This document shows, piece by piece, positions 15,843-25,254 of a stretch of 47,577 bases of DNA. The stretch comes from Bacillota bacterium. GTDB lineage: Bacteria; Bacillota; Sulfobacillia; Sulfobacillales; Sulfobacillaceae. Position numbers and translations under genes: made by a program. Location: assembly GCA_021799435.1 (NCBI GenBank), contig JAJZAN010000015.1, positions 1 through 47,577 on the forward strand, in the 5' to 3' direction. Within the stretch, counting starts at the first letter, position 1; the number at the start of each line of letters is the position of its first letter. Under the pieces are notes generated by a model. That model did no database searches. It was not told the origin of the DNA and saw only the letters and a program-made list of their open reading frames with translations.

Positions 15843-16721
15843 GTGGAGGTTGTCAAAATCACCCCTCGCGGGTATTGCTATGGGGTCGTGGATGCTATGA
15901 CGATGGCAAAGCGGGTCGCCAAGGATCCCAATGTGCCGCGGCCCATCTTTGTGCTGGGGCAAATCGTGCACAACCGCCATGCCGTGGAGGACTTGGAGAG
16001 TCTCGGCATTCGCACCTTGGACGGCGGCCGTCGCGTGGAACTGTTGGAGCAGGTTCCTGATGGGGCGACCGTCATCTTTACGGCTCACGGGGTATCCCCG
16101 GAGGTGAAAGCGCGCGCCCGCGAACGCGGCCTCAACGCGTTTGACGCCACCTGTCCGGATGTGACCAAGACGCACACCTTGATTCAGGAGAAAGTGGACC
16201 AAGGCTACTCCATCATCTACATCGGAACTAAGGGTCACCCGGAACCCGAGGGGGCTATGGGCGAGGCGCCGGCCGGGCGGGTTGCCCTGGTGACCACCAT
16301 CGACGATGTGGCCGCACTCCCGTTTGGTTCCGATACTCCGCTGGCTGTCGTCACCCAAACGACGCTCAGTCAATGGGACACGGCGGATGTTATCCGGGCG
16401 GTCCAGACGCGCTATCCTGAGGCGGAGGTGCACAATGAAATCTGCTTAGCCACCCAGCTGCGCCAGGAGGCCGCGGTGCAGACGGCGCAAGACGTGGACA
16501 TGGTGGTGGTGGTAGGCGATCGGCGCAGCAACAACTCCAACCGGCTTGTCGAAGTAGTCGAGAAAGTGGCGGGCAAACCTGCGGTTCGGGTGGAGCAAGT
16601 GGAGGACTTGGAGCCCGATTGGTTCAGGGACGTGGACAAGGTGGCTGTGACAGCCGGATCATCCACGCCCAGCCAGGTTACGCGTGCGGTTATTCATTGG
16701 CTGGAAGCGTTGAAAGCCTAA
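15843..16721 (+). CDS. ispH: 4-hydroxy-3-methylbut-2-enyl diphosphate reductase
   Basis: IspH (LytB) is the last enzyme of the MEP pathway and makes IPP and DMAPP, using a [4Fe-4S] cluster. The three cluster cysteines are present in the 292-residue protein at 12 (GYCYG), 104 (ATCPDV) and 201 (EICLATQ), with TAHGV and the active-site GHPEPEG segment at 131-137. GTG 15843 is chosen because the family starts a few residues before GYCYG; GGGAG lies upstream. Its products would feed the prenyl synthase near the right end of the window. It converges with ccdA, the two stops overlapping. Confidence 0.95.
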   Translation: MEVVKITPRGYCYGVVDAMTMAKRVAKDPNVPRPIFVLGQIVHNRHAVEDLESLGIRTLDGGRRVELLEQVPDGATVIFTAHGVSPEVKARARERGLNAFDATCPDVTKTHTLIQEKVDQGYSIIYIGTKGHPEPEGAMGEAPAGRVALVTTIDDVAALPFGSDTPLAVVTQTTLSQWDTADVIRAVQTRYPEAEVHNEICLATQLRQEAAVQTAQDVDMVVVVGDRRSNNSNRLVEVVEKVAGKPAVRVEQVEDLEPDWFRDVDKVAVTAGSSTPSQVTRAVIHWLEALKA

Positions 16722-17419
16722 GCGACTCCTGCCAGCCGCACGTATAAATGGGTGGCTAATAGAATCCCGAGTATCGTCAGAAGCAGTCCTGCGCCCCGCT
16801 CAATCCACGGAAGATAGCGGTTCAGGCGCTGCGTCCAGCGCGTAGCGCGGGTTAAAAACAAAGCCAGGATAAAGAAGGGCAGGGCGAGTCCCAGCGCATA
16901 GGTGGCCAGTAGAACGCCCCCCAGCCACACGGTCTGGGAACGGGCTGCCAACAAGAGAATGCTGCTCCAGATAGGACCGACACAAGGTGTCCATCCGGCG
17001 GCAAATACCAGGCCCATGATAAAGGGCGACCACACTCCCAGACGGCCGCGTCGCGGCAGAGCAAAGCGCACATCGCGCTTCAACAGGCCTAGATGGATGA
17101 CCCCCATCAGTTCCAGGCCAAAAATGACCATAACCACACCGCCGAGCTCGGCAATGAGCGTTTGGTACTGGCGAATGAACTGTCCGATGGCCGTCGCCAC
17201 CAAACCCGACAGAATGAGCACCAAGGAAAAACCGGCGATAAAAATCAGGGCATTGCCGATCACTCGAAGGCGCAGAGCCCGACTTTGCACGGATTCCAGG
17301 GTAAGCGGAGTGCCGGCCAGAGCGGCCAGATATGACGGCACCAGTGGGACCACGCAGGGGGATAGTACCGACGCCAATCCAGCCCCAAAGGCTACGCCAA
17401 AGGATGCGCTCACCAGCAT
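16718..17419 (-). CDS. ccdA: Cytochrome c biogenesis protein CcdA
   Basis: The 233-residue protein has about six membrane segments and the two redox cysteines of the CcdA/DsbD family, in LSPCVVPLVPSY and GWTPCVGP. It moves reducing power from cytoplasmic thioredoxin to outward-facing thiol proteins, for cytochrome c maturation or similar tasks. The ATG at 17419 has GGGGAGGAAGG just upstream; a longer TTG start at 17440 is less likely. No ResA, ResB or ResC gene lies beside it, so its partner must be elsewhere. Confidence 0.92.
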   Translation of the reverse strand: MLVSASFGVAFGAGLASVLSPCVVPLVPSYLAALAGTPLTLESVQSRALRLRVIGNALIFIAGFSLVLILSGLVATAIGQFIRQYQTLIAELGGVVMVIFGLELMGVIHLGLLKRDVRFALPRRGRLGVWSPFIMGLVFAAGWTPCVGPIWSSILLLAARSQTVWLGGVLLATYALGLALPFFILALFLTRATRWTQRLNRYLPWIERGAGLLLTILGILLATHLYVRLAGVA

Positions 17420-17459
17420 GGCCTTCCTCCCCGACATCAATGTCCTTGCTTAATCTTGA

Positions 17460-17468
17460 ATTATACCA
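17460..17468 (-). promoter_or_regulatory. Extended -10 promoter of ccdA
   Basis: Read on the minus strand, TGGTATAAT is a perfect extended -10 element; transcription would start near 17452, 33 bases before the ATG. No good -35 box is seen, as is common with extended -10 promoters. Confidence 0.6.
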
Positions 17469-17567
17469 CAGGTCGAATGGTGCAGGATTTGGTGGTTCCA
17501 TGTCGAAGGTTTTGCGGTATAGTAGGCGGATGAGCAGAGAATGCACACTCATTGAAAGGGTGTTGGC

Positions 17568-18254
17568 ATGATTCGCGTGGAAGGGGTTACGAAGCGATAC
17601 CCTAATGGCCATCACGGGTTAGTCAAAGTGTCGCTGACGGTACACCGCGGTGAATTTGTGTTTTTGGTGGGACCGTCGGGTGCCGGAAAGTCGACTTTGA
17701 TTCGAATGCTGTATGGCGAAGATCAGCCCTCGGAAGGCGAAGTCATGATTGACCAGTTTCGCTTGCGCCGCATGACAATGCGGCAATTGCCCCGTTTGCG
17801 CCGGCAGTTGGGCATCGTGTTTCAGGACGTTAAGCTTTTGCCCACCAGGACGGTCTTTCAAAATGTGGCCTTTGCGATGGAAGTGGTGGGGGCTTCGCAT
17901 AAAGAGATTACCAAGCGCGTGCCGCAGGTTTTGGAGTTGGTGGGCTTGGCGCGCCGCCGCGACCACTATCCCAGCCAATTGTCGGGCGGAGAGCAGCAGC
18001 GGGTCGGGATTGCCCGCGCTTTGGTCAACCAGCCGACCTACGTGCTGGCTGACGAGCCCACGGGGAATTTGGACCCGGACAACGCCTCTGAGATTATGAA
18101 GCTCTTCCATGAAATTAATCGCCGCGGGGCGACCGTGCTGATGGCGACCCATGCCCGGGACCTGGTGAACCAGATGAAAAGGCGCGTCGTCGCGATAGAA
18201 GCTGGACAGGTTGTCCGCGATGAGGCACGGGGGGCCTACGGGTATGAGTCTTAA
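17568..18254 (+). CDS. ftsE: Cell division ATP-binding protein FtsE
   Basis: The 228-residue ATPase has Walker A GPSGAGKS (35-42), LSGGEQQR signature, and Walker B LADEPTGNLD. With FtsX it forms a type VII ABC complex that transmits force to peptidoglycan hydrolases outside the cell during division or elongation. The start follows GAAAGGG. It overlaps ftsX by 11 bases, so the pair is co-translated. Confidence 0.95.
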   Translation: MIRVEGVTKRYPNGHHGLVKVSLTVHRGEFVFLVGPSGAGKSTLIRMLYGEDQPSEGEVMIDQFRLRRMTMRQLPRLRRQLGIVFQDVKLLPTRTVFQNVAFAMEVVGASHKEITKRVPQVLELVGLARRRDHYPSQLSGGEQQRVGIARALVNQPTYVLADEPTGNLDPDNASEIMKLFHEINRRGATVLMATHARDLVNQMKRRVVAIEAGQVVRDEARGAYGYES

Positions 18255-19131
18255 CAGCGTCGGCTACTGGTTCCGCGAGGCTGGGAGGAGTCTCTGGCGG
18301 AACTCGTGGATGGCCATTGCGTCGGTGTCCACCGTGACCATTGCCCTCTTTGTGCTGGCCGTGTTTGTGGTTGTCAGCGCCAACGTCAACCATGTCACCA
18401 CGCTGCTGCAAAACCAAGTGGAAATGCGGGTGTTCGTCAAGCCGCGCACCACTCGTCCTGAGGAAATGGCATTGTTAAAGCAAGTCAAGACATGGCCTGA
18501 TGTCCGCAAGGTGGACTTTTTTACGAAGGCGCAGGCCGCCCAAAACCTGAGACAGGAATTTCCCCACGAGCAGGCTTTATTCCGCCTCATCGCTAAGTCC
18601 AACCCGCTCTTTGACGGATACGATGTGTTCGCGACCAACCCTAACGATATCCCGGCCTTGGCGCAGCGGTTTGACCACAGCCCCATCGTCAACAATGTGG
18701 TCTATCAGGGTACAGTGGTACGGCGCCTGACTCGGTTGGGCATCATCTTGCGCTGGACGGGGTGGGTTGTTGAAGGACTCTTGGGTGTGGCCACCCTGCT
18801 TATCATTGTGAACACCATCCGTCTAGCCGTGTTTGCCCGGCGACGAGAAATTCAAGTGATGCGCTTGGTGGGAGCGACGGACTGGTTTATTCGCTGGCCC
18901 TTCATTTTGGAGGGGCTGACGATTGGACTTTTGGGAGCCGTCGTCGCCGATGCGGCGGTGTCGCTGGGATACCATTGGGTGGTGGTCCGCGCCTCCGTAT
19001 CGTTGCCTTTTTGGCCCATGGCGGGCTTCAACAGCGTCTTTACCCAAACCTCGGTGTTTACCATTGCGGGCGGTCTTGTGATGGGCGGGCTGGCCAGCAT
19101 TATAGCCTTGCGGCGCTTCCTCAAGGTCTAA
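18244..19131 (+). CDS. ftsX: Cell division protein FtsX
   Basis: The 295-residue protein has the FtsX topology: a cytoplasmic N-terminus (YWFREAGRSLWRNSW), a first membrane segment, an extracellular domain (about 60-170, with VEMRVFVKP), and three C-terminal membrane segments with the FtsX core NTIRLAVFARRREIQVMRLV. The extracellular domain binds hydrolases or their activators. ATG 18244 lies inside the end of ftsE; an upstream start at 18211 adds a non-conserved leader. The likely partner hydrolase is not identified here; CtpA follows. Confidence 0.95.
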   Translation: MSLNSVGYWFREAGRSLWRNSWMAIASVSTVTIALFVLAVFVVVSANVNHVTTLLQNQVEMRVFVKPRTTRPEEMALLKQVKTWPDVRKVDFFTKAQAAQNLRQEFPHEQALFRLIAKSNPLFDGYDVFATNPNDIPALAQRFDHSPIVNNVVYQGTVVRRLTRLGIILRWTGWVVEGLLGVATLLIIVNTIRLAVFARRREIQVMRLVGATDWFIRWPFILEGLTIGLLGAVVADAAVSLGYHWVVVRASVSLPFWPMAGFNSVFTQTSVFTIAGGLVMGGLASIIALRRFLKV

Positions 19132-19154
19132 GAGCGCGGTTATGCGAACAATCG

Positions 19155-19163
19155 TGTTATAAT
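19155..19163 (+). promoter_or_regulatory. Extended -10 promoter of ctpA
   Basis: TGTTATAAT is a perfect extended -10 element 23 bases before the ctpA ATG, so ctpA and the uvr genes can be transcribed apart from ftsEX. Confidence 0.6.
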
Positions 19164-19185
19164 GGGAGGACCGAGGAGGGCTCCC

Positions 19186-20385
19186 ATGAAGGCTCGACGC
19201 ATCGGCGCGGCAATTCTGTCAGCACTGATCTTAGTGGCCGGTTCGTCGGCTGTGACCTGGTACATCGCCACTCAGAAAGCCCGGGTGGCGTCCGATGGAG
19301 TGCCCGCCAGCATGCTGACCAGCACCCAATTTGATCGCTTTGTGTCCACCTACCAACTCATCCGCCGTGAATCGATTTGGAAAAACACGCCGAATCAACT
19401 GCTGTTGGGCGCCACCAACGGTATGGTGGGAACCCTCCATGACCAATTTACCAACTACTTAACCGGTGGCCAGACACGCAACCTGGAAAGCGTCCTGTCT
19501 CCCACCTATGTAGGCATCGGCATAGAAATGAGTTTGGGCCGGCCCCTGACGATTCAGGCGGTGTTTCCCAACACTCCCGCATCCAGGGCTGGGCTTAAGC
19601 CCGGAGACAAGATTTTAGACATTAACGGGCACAGCACCCACGGGATGAGCCCCGCCAATGCGGTTGCGTTGATGCATGGTCGGGTCGGCACCCAGGTGAC
19701 TGTGCGCGTGTCGACCGCTCACAGCGCCAAGAGCCTGACGCTGACCCGGGCAACGATTCCCTTTCCGACGGTTTACAGCCTGATGCTGCCCAACCACATC
19801 GCCTACATGAACATTATGGAGTTTGGGGCCGATACCGGTCCCGAAGCGGTGCAGCAGTTCCATCAACTCATGGCGCACCATCCCCGGGGTATCCTGCTGG
19901 ATCTCCGCGACAACCCGGGCGGAGAATTGACTCAGGCCCTGCAGGTGGCCAATCTGTTTGTGCCCAAGGGACCGGTGGTGTCGCTGAAATACAAGAATCC
20001 GGCCAAGAACACCACCTACAACTCGAACGGGCCCGGCACCCATCTTCCCGTGGTGGTGCTGGTGAACGGCAATACCGCATCGGCGGCCGAAATTTTGTCG
20101 GCAGCCATCCAAGAGAGACAGGGCGGGGAGCTGGTGGGAACCCGCACGTATGGCAAAGGCATCGTGCAAGAGGTAATTCCTCTGTCTGACGGGGCATCCT
20201 TGAAGTTGACGGTGGCACGCTACTATACGCCCAACGGGGACTATATTGAACACAAAGGGCTCACGCCCAATGTTCGGGTGACGGAGCCCCCGAGCGTCCA
20301 GCCGTCTGATATCCCATCGCAAGATCCGCAGCTGCAAGCGGCGCTGAAGGTACTGGAGGAGAAGATTTCCGCGTCCCAGCACTAG
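19186..20385 (+). CDS. ctpA: S41 family C-terminal processing peptidase
   Basis: The 399-residue serine protease has an N-terminal membrane anchor (about 8-28), a PDZ domain (about 105-180, with AGLKPGDKILDING) and the S41 domain. The catalytic Ser299 lies in NGNTASAAE and Lys324 in TYGKG; RDNPGG (241-246) is also conserved. It acts outside the membrane and often works on cell-wall hydrolases or regulators, which would suit the ftsEX neighbourhood. There is no C-terminal peptidoglycan-binding domain. GAGGAGGG precedes the ATG. Confidence 0.92.
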   Translation: MKARRIGAAILSALILVAGSSAVTWYIATQKARVASDGVPASMLTSTQFDRFVSTYQLIRRESIWKNTPNQLLLGATNGMVGTLHDQFTNYLTGGQTRNLESVLSPTYVGIGIEMSLGRPLTIQAVFPNTPASRAGLKPGDKILDINGHSTHGMSPANAVALMHGRVGTQVTVRVSTAHSAKSLTLTRATIPFPTVYSLMLPNHIAYMNIMEFGADTGPEAVQQFHQLMAHHPRGILLDLRDNPGGELTQALQVANLFVPKGPVVSLKYKNPAKNTTYNSNGPGTHLPVVVLVNGNTASAAEILSAAIQERQGGELVGTRTYGKGIVQEVIPLSDGASLKLTVARYYTPNGDYIEHKGLTPNVRVTEPPSVQPSDIPSQDPQLQAALKVLEEKISASQH

Positions 20386-20394
20386 GAGGTTAAC

Positions 20395-22398
20395 GTGGCA
20401 GAATACCAATTGAACAGTCCCTATGATCCGGCTGGTGACCAGCCCAAGGCCATTCAAGCTCTGGTACACGCCTACCACGAGGGCCAAAAGGAGCAAGTGC
20501 TGCTGGGGGTCACGGGATCGGGAAAGACCTTTACCATGGCCAATGTAATTCGAGAAGTGGGTCTGCCGGCTTTGGTGGTGGCGCCCAATAAGACTTTGGC
20601 GGCCCAGTTGGCCGGGGAGCTGAAAGCGTTCTTCCCCAACAACGCGGTCGAATACTTTGTCAGTTACTACGACTATTACCAGCCAGAAGCCTATGTGGCC
20701 CAGACCGATCTGTATATCGAGAAGGACGCCCAGATTAACGACGAGATTGATAAGCTTCGCCACTCCGCCACCTCCGCCTTGCTGGAGCGGCAAGACGTGA
20801 TTGTGGTCGCCTCCGTGTCCTGCATTTACGGGTTGGGTTCGCCGACGGAGTACCGGGATTTGGTTCTCTCGTTGCGCAAGGGGCAGGAACGCAGTCGGGA
20901 CAGCATTTTGCGGAAGCTGGTAGAAATCCGGTACGACCGCAACGACATGAATTTTGTGCGCGGCAAGTTTCGCGTGCGTGGCGATGTCATTGAAGTTTTC
21001 CCGGCCAACCGCAGCGAGCAAGCGATCCGGGTTGAGTTGTTTGGCGACGAAATTGAGCGGATTCGGGAATTTGACGTGTTGACCGGTGAGATTTTAGGGG
21101 ACCGCGAGCACGTGGCCATCTATCCCGCCTCTCACTATGTGATGGGGCAGCAGCGACGTGATCCAGCCATCGACAGTATCGAGCAGGAGCTCCTGGAACG
21201 GCTCAAGGTGTTGAAGGACTTGGGGCGGGATCTAGAAGCTCAGCGGCTCGAGCAACGGACTCGCTACGATTTGGAGATGTTGCAGGAGGTGGGGTTCTGT
21301 TCGGGGATCGAGAATTATTCCCGACACTTTACCGGCCGGGCGCCGGGTGAACCGCCCTATACGCTCTTAGACTACTTCCCGGAACAGTTTTTGACCATCA
21401 TTGACGAGTCGCATGTGAGCGTACCGCAGGTTCGCGGCATGTACGCCGGTGACAAGTCACGCAAGGAAAGTTTAGTGGACTACGGGTTCCGGCTGCCGTC
21501 TGCCTTTGACAACCGGCCCCTTACGTTTGATGAGTTTAAGGGACATCTGGACAAGGTGATGTATGTCTCGGCGACCCCCGGGGCCTACGAGCTTCAACAC
21601 GCCGAGAACGTCGTGGAGCAGATTGTCCGACCCACCGGTCTCCTGGACCCGGAGGTGGTGGTCCGGCCTACCAAGGGGCAGATTGATGACTTGTTGGGCG
21701 AAATCCGGGACCGCATCGACCAGAATCTGCGGGTGTTGGTCACCACGCTCACTAAGCGAATGGCGGAGGATTTGACCGATTACTTCCGGGAGGCCGGAAT
21801 TCGGGTGCGCTACCTGCACTCCGACATTGACACCATGGAGCGCATGGCCATTATCCGTGACCTGAGACTGGGAGAGTTTGATGTGTTGGTGGGCATCAAC
21901 CTGCTCCGCGAGGGCTTGGACCTCCCGGAGGTCGGGCTGGTCGCTATTTTGGACGCTGATAAAGAAGGTTATCTGCGCAGCGAGACCTCGCTGGTCCAGA
22001 CCATTGGCCGCGCGGCCCGAAATGTCCACGGCACGGTCATTATGTATGCTGATGCGATGACGGACTCCATGCATCGGGCTATCACCGAGACCAATCGGCG
22101 GCGCGACATTCAGCGGCAGTATAACGAGGACCATCACATCACGCCCCAGAGCGTGACCAAAGACGTGCGCGAGGTGATTAGCGCCATCCGGCCCAGTGAC
22201 GATGCGGTGGCTCAGAAGCCCGTCAAGGAGATGTCACCGCGGGAGCGCGTCAAGTTGGCTAATCAGATCCGTAAGGAGATGAAGGAAGCCAGCCGCAACT
22301 GGGAGTTCGAGCGAGCGGCCGCGCTGCGCGACATGTTGATGGAACTGGAGGCCGAACGGCCCATTCGGAGTGTAGGAGGAGAGAAGCGTCGTGGGTAG
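20395..22398 (+). CDS. uvrB: Excinuclease ABC subunit B
   Basis: UvrB is the damage-verifying helicase-like core of nucleotide excision repair. The 667-residue protein has Walker [11 protein letters not shown], the DNA-probing hairpin [17 protein letters not shown], the helicase motifs [10 protein letters not shown] and QTIGRAARN, and a C-terminal UVR domain ([12 protein letters not shown]) that contacts UvrC. Length is standard. GTG 20395 has AGGAGG 5 bases upstream; it overlaps uvrA by 8 bases. Confidence 0.97.
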   Translation: MAEYQLNSPYDPAGDQPKAIQALVHAYHEGQKEQVLLGVTGSGKTFTMANVIREVGLPALVVAPNKTLAAQLAGELKAFFPNNAVEYFVSYYDYYQPEAYVAQTDLYIEKDAQINDEIDKLRHSATSALLERQDVIVVASVSCIYGLGSPTEYRDLVLSLRKGQERSRDSILRKLVEIRYDRNDMNFVRGKFRVRGDVIEVFPANRSEQAIRVELFGDEIERIREFDVLTGEILGDREHVAIYPASHYVMGQQRRDPAIDSIEQELLERLKVLKDLGRDLEAQRLEQRTRYDLEMLQEVGFCSGIENYSRHFTGRAPGEPPYTLLDYFPEQFLTIIDESHVSVPQVRGMYAGDKSRKESLVDYGFRLPSAFDNRPLTFDEFKGHLDKVMYVSATPGAYELQHAENVVEQIVRPTGLLDPEVVVRPTKGQIDDLLGEIRDRIDQNLRVLVTTLTKRMAEDLTDYFREAGIRVRYLHSDIDTMERMAIIRDLRLGEFDVLVGINLLREGLDLPEVGLVAILDADKEGYLRSETSLVQTIGRAARNVHGTVIMYADAMTDSMHRAITETNRRRDIQRQYNEDHHITPQSVTKDVREVISAIRPSDDAVAQKPVKEMSPRERVKLANQIRKEMKEASRNWEFERAAALRDMLMELEAERPIRSVGGEKRRG

Positions 22399-25234
22399 TG
22401 ATGTGATCCGGGTGGTGGGCGCCCGCCAGCACAATCTCAAAAACATTACCGTGGACATCCCTCGGGACCAGTTGGTGGTCATTACCGGCGTTTCCGGGTC
22501 CGGGAAGTCCTCTCTGGCATTTGACACGATCTATGCCGAGGGCCAACGGCGCTACGTGGAGTCGCTTTCCAGCTATGCCCGGCAGTTTTTGGGTCAGATG
22601 GACAAACCCGACGTGGATACCATCGAAGGGCTGTCCCCGGCCATTTCTATCGACCAGAAGACCACCAGCCACAATCCGCGCAGCACCGTCGGCACCGTGA
22701 CGGAGATCTACGACTATTTGCGGGTGCTCTATGCCCGGGCGGGTCAGCCGCACTGCCCGCAGTGCGGTGCGATGATTCAGCCGCAAACGGTTCAGCAAAT
22801 TGTTGACCGGGTTCTGGAACAGCCGGAAGGCACCAGACTGGAAGTCCGAGCGCCCATCGTTCGAGGCCGCAAGGGCACGCATGAGAAAGTGCTGGAGGAC
22901 ATACGGCGTCTGGGTTATACCCGGGCGCGCATCGATGGCGAGTTGTTCGAGCTGGAAGAGGTGCCCACACTCAACAAGAACCAGAAGCACACCATCGCCG
23001 CCGTTGTGGACCGCATTATTCTGCGGGATGGCGTACAGGCGCGGCTGGCTGAGGCGATTGAGCACGCCTTTGAAATTGCCGAAGGGCTGGTGGAGATTGG
23101 CCCGCCGGATGGCGAGGCGCAACTTTACGCCCGTGACTTGGCCTGCGCCGCGTGCGGCATCTCTCTCGAAGAGCTGAGTCCCCGCATGTTTTCATTCAAT
23201 GCGCCGTTTGGCGCCTGTCCGGACTGCACGGGACTAGGATTTAAGCAGGAGATTGATCCCGAGCTGATTGTCCGTCCGGATCGCACCTTGGCGGAAGGGG
23301 CGCTCTTTCCCTTGCACCGCGGTACCAGCCGCTTCTACCCGGACTTGATTGTGGCGCTGGGGACAGTTGCTGGCATCCCCACCGGCGTGCCCTACAAAGA
23401 TCTCACGCCTGCCCAACAGCGCATCTTGTTGGAGGGATACAAAGCCCCCATTCCGTTCGAATACGAGAGTATCTTTGGGCAGTCGCGGAGGGAGACGGTG
23501 GTGTGGCATGGGCTTATCTCCATTTTGGACCGCCGCTATCGGGAGTCCATGTCAGAGGGACAGAAAGAGGAGATTGAAGGCTACATGACCGCCCGCCCCT
23601 GTCAAACCTGTCATGGTCAGCGGCTGAAGCCGGAGGTGCTGGCGGTGACGGTGGGCGATTTGTCGATTGCAGCCTTGACTGACCTCTCGATCCAAAACGC
23701 GCGCCAATTTCTGTCCGAATTGGTGCTGGAAGGGCGCCAAGAGCGCATCGCCAAACCGATTTTGAAGGAAGTGCTGGAGCGGTTGGGATTTTTGGCCGAT
23801 GTGGGCCTCGGTTATCTGACGCTCTCCCGAGCGGCGGGCACACTGTCGGGCGGTGAAGCCCAGCGCATCCGCTTGGCCACGCAGATTGGGTCCTCGTTGA
23901 TGGGGGTGCTCTACATCCTCGACGAGCCCTCGATTGGCTTGCACCAGCGGGATAACGACCGGTTAATTCGTACGTTAAAGCGGCTTCGCGACTTAGGCAA
24001 TACCGTGCTGGTGGTGGAGCACGATGAAGACACCATGCTGGCGGCGGACTATCTTATTGACATTGGGCCGGGACCGGGTGTGTACGGGGGACGCGTGGTG
24101 TCGGTGGGCACCCCCCAAGAAGTCATGGCCGACCCGGCGAGCCTCACCGGTCAGTATTTGTCGGGCGTGAAGGAGATTCCCCTGCCCTCGCGGCGCCGGA
24201 GTCCGGGCGATCGCTGGCTGACGGTGGAGGGCGCGGCGGAGCACAATCTGAAGAATGTCAGGGTACGAATACCGCTGGGATTAATGGTGGCGGTGACCGG
24301 TGTCTCGGGGTCGGGAAAGTCAACCCTGGTCAACGACATTATCCGCCGTCGGCTGGAGATTGATCTGAATGGCGCCCGAAGCCGTCGGGTGGGACAACAT
24401 CGGGCCATGCGGGGAATCGATCATCTGGATAAGGTGATTGCCATCGACCAGAGCCCGATTGGACGCACGCCGCGTTCCAATCCCGCGACCTATACCGGCG
24501 CATTTGATTTGATTCGGGAGCTTTACGCCAACAGCACTGAAGCACAGATTCGCGGCTACCGGCCCGGTCGGTTCTCCTTCAATGTCCGCGGGGGCCGCTG
24601 TGAAGCCTGCCGCGGCGACGGCATCCTGCGTATCGAGATGCACTTTTTGCCGGATGTGTACGTGCCCTGTGAAGTGTGCAAGGGGACCCGCTACAACCGC
24701 GAGACGCTCGAGGTCACCTATCGCGGCAAGAGCATTGCCGAGGTGCTGGACATGACCGTCGACGAGGCGGTGGACTTCTTCCAACACCATTCACGGCTAA
24801 AGCGCAAGCTGCAAACACTGCACGATGTGGGACTGGGGTACATCCGGCTTGGCCAGCCGGCCACAACTCTGTCTGGTGGTGAGGCGCAGAGGGTGAAGCT
24901 CGCCACGGAGCTGTCCCGGCGATCGGATGGCCGGACCCTCTACATTCTGGACGAGCCGACCACCGGCTTGCACGCCGAGGACATCCGCCACTTGCTGGAT
25001 GTGCTGGAGCGGCTGGTGAGCCAAGGGGATACCGTGCTGGTCATCGAGCATAACCTGGATGTGATTAAGCGGGCCGACTGGATTGTCGATTTGGGGCCGG
25101 AGGGCGGCGATGCCGGAGGCACCGTGATTGCCGAAGGCCCGCCTGAACAGGTCATGTCGGTCGCGGGATCGTACACCGGCGATTACTTGCGGCGGCATAT
25201 TGAGCGCCAGCAGGCTTTGTCTGAAGCGCGCTGA
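22391..25234 (+). CDS. uvrA: Excinuclease ABC subunit A
   Basis: UvrA finds DNA damage as a dimer and loads UvrB. The 947-residue protein has two ABC ATPase cores with Walker [10 protein letters not shown] (near 35) and GVSGSGKST (near 640), two LSGGEAQR signatures, and zinc-module CxxC pairs such as CPQCG, CAACG and CPDC, plus CEACRGDG and CEVCKG in the second half. Length and motif order are canonical. GTG 22391 lies behind TAGGAGGAGAG. It is co-transcribed with uvrB and uvrC. Confidence 0.97.
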   Translation: MGSDVIRVVGARQHNLKNITVDIPRDQLVVITGVSGSGKSSLAFDTIYAEGQRRYVESLSSYARQFLGQMDKPDVDTIEGLSPAISIDQKTTSHNPRSTVGTVTEIYDYLRVLYARAGQPHCPQCGAMIQPQTVQQIVDRVLEQPEGTRLEVRAPIVRGRKGTHEKVLEDIRRLGYTRARIDGELFELEEVPTLNKNQKHTIAAVVDRIILRDGVQARLAEAIEHAFEIAEGLVEIGPPDGEAQLYARDLACAACGISLEELSPRMFSFNAPFGACPDCTGLGFKQEIDPELIVRPDRTLAEGALFPLHRGTSRFYPDLIVALGTVAGIPTGVPYKDLTPAQQRILLEGYKAPIPFEYESIFGQSRRETVVWHGLISILDRRYRESMSEGQKEEIEGYMTARPCQTCHGQRLKPEVLAVTVGDLSIAALTDLSIQNARQFLSELVLEGRQERIAKPILKEVLERLGFLADVGLGYLTLSRAAGTLSGGEAQRIRLATQIGSSLMGVLYILDEPSIGLHQRDNDRLIRTLKRLRDLGNTVLVVEHDEDTMLAADYLIDIGPGPGVYGGRVVSVGTPQEVMADPASLTGQYLSGVKEIPLPSRRRSPGDRWLTVEGAAEHNLKNVRVRIPLGLMVAVTGVSGSGKSTLVNDIIRRRLEIDLNGARSRRVGQHRAMRGIDHLDKVIAIDQSPIGRTPRSNPATYTGAFDLIRELYANSTEAQIRGYRPGRFSFNVRGGRCEACRGDGILRIEMHFLPDVYVPCEVCKGTRYNRETLEVTYRGKSIAEVLDMTVDEAVDFFQHHSRLKRKLQTLHDVGLGYIRLGQPATTLSGGEAQRVKLATELSRRSDGRTLYILDEPTTGLHAEDIRHLLDVLERLVSQGDTVLVIEHNLDVIKRADWIVDLGPEGGDAGGTVIAEGPPEQVMSVAGSYTGDYLRRHIERQQALSEAR

Positions 25235-25254
25235 ACGGTCAGGAGAGGGGACGG

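Noticed and set aside
19615..21021. Long minus-strand frame of 468 codons opposite ctpA and uvrB
   Set aside because: It is a mirror of highly biased plus-strand codons, has no ribosome site or known motif, and the plus strand encodes complete ctpA and uvrB.
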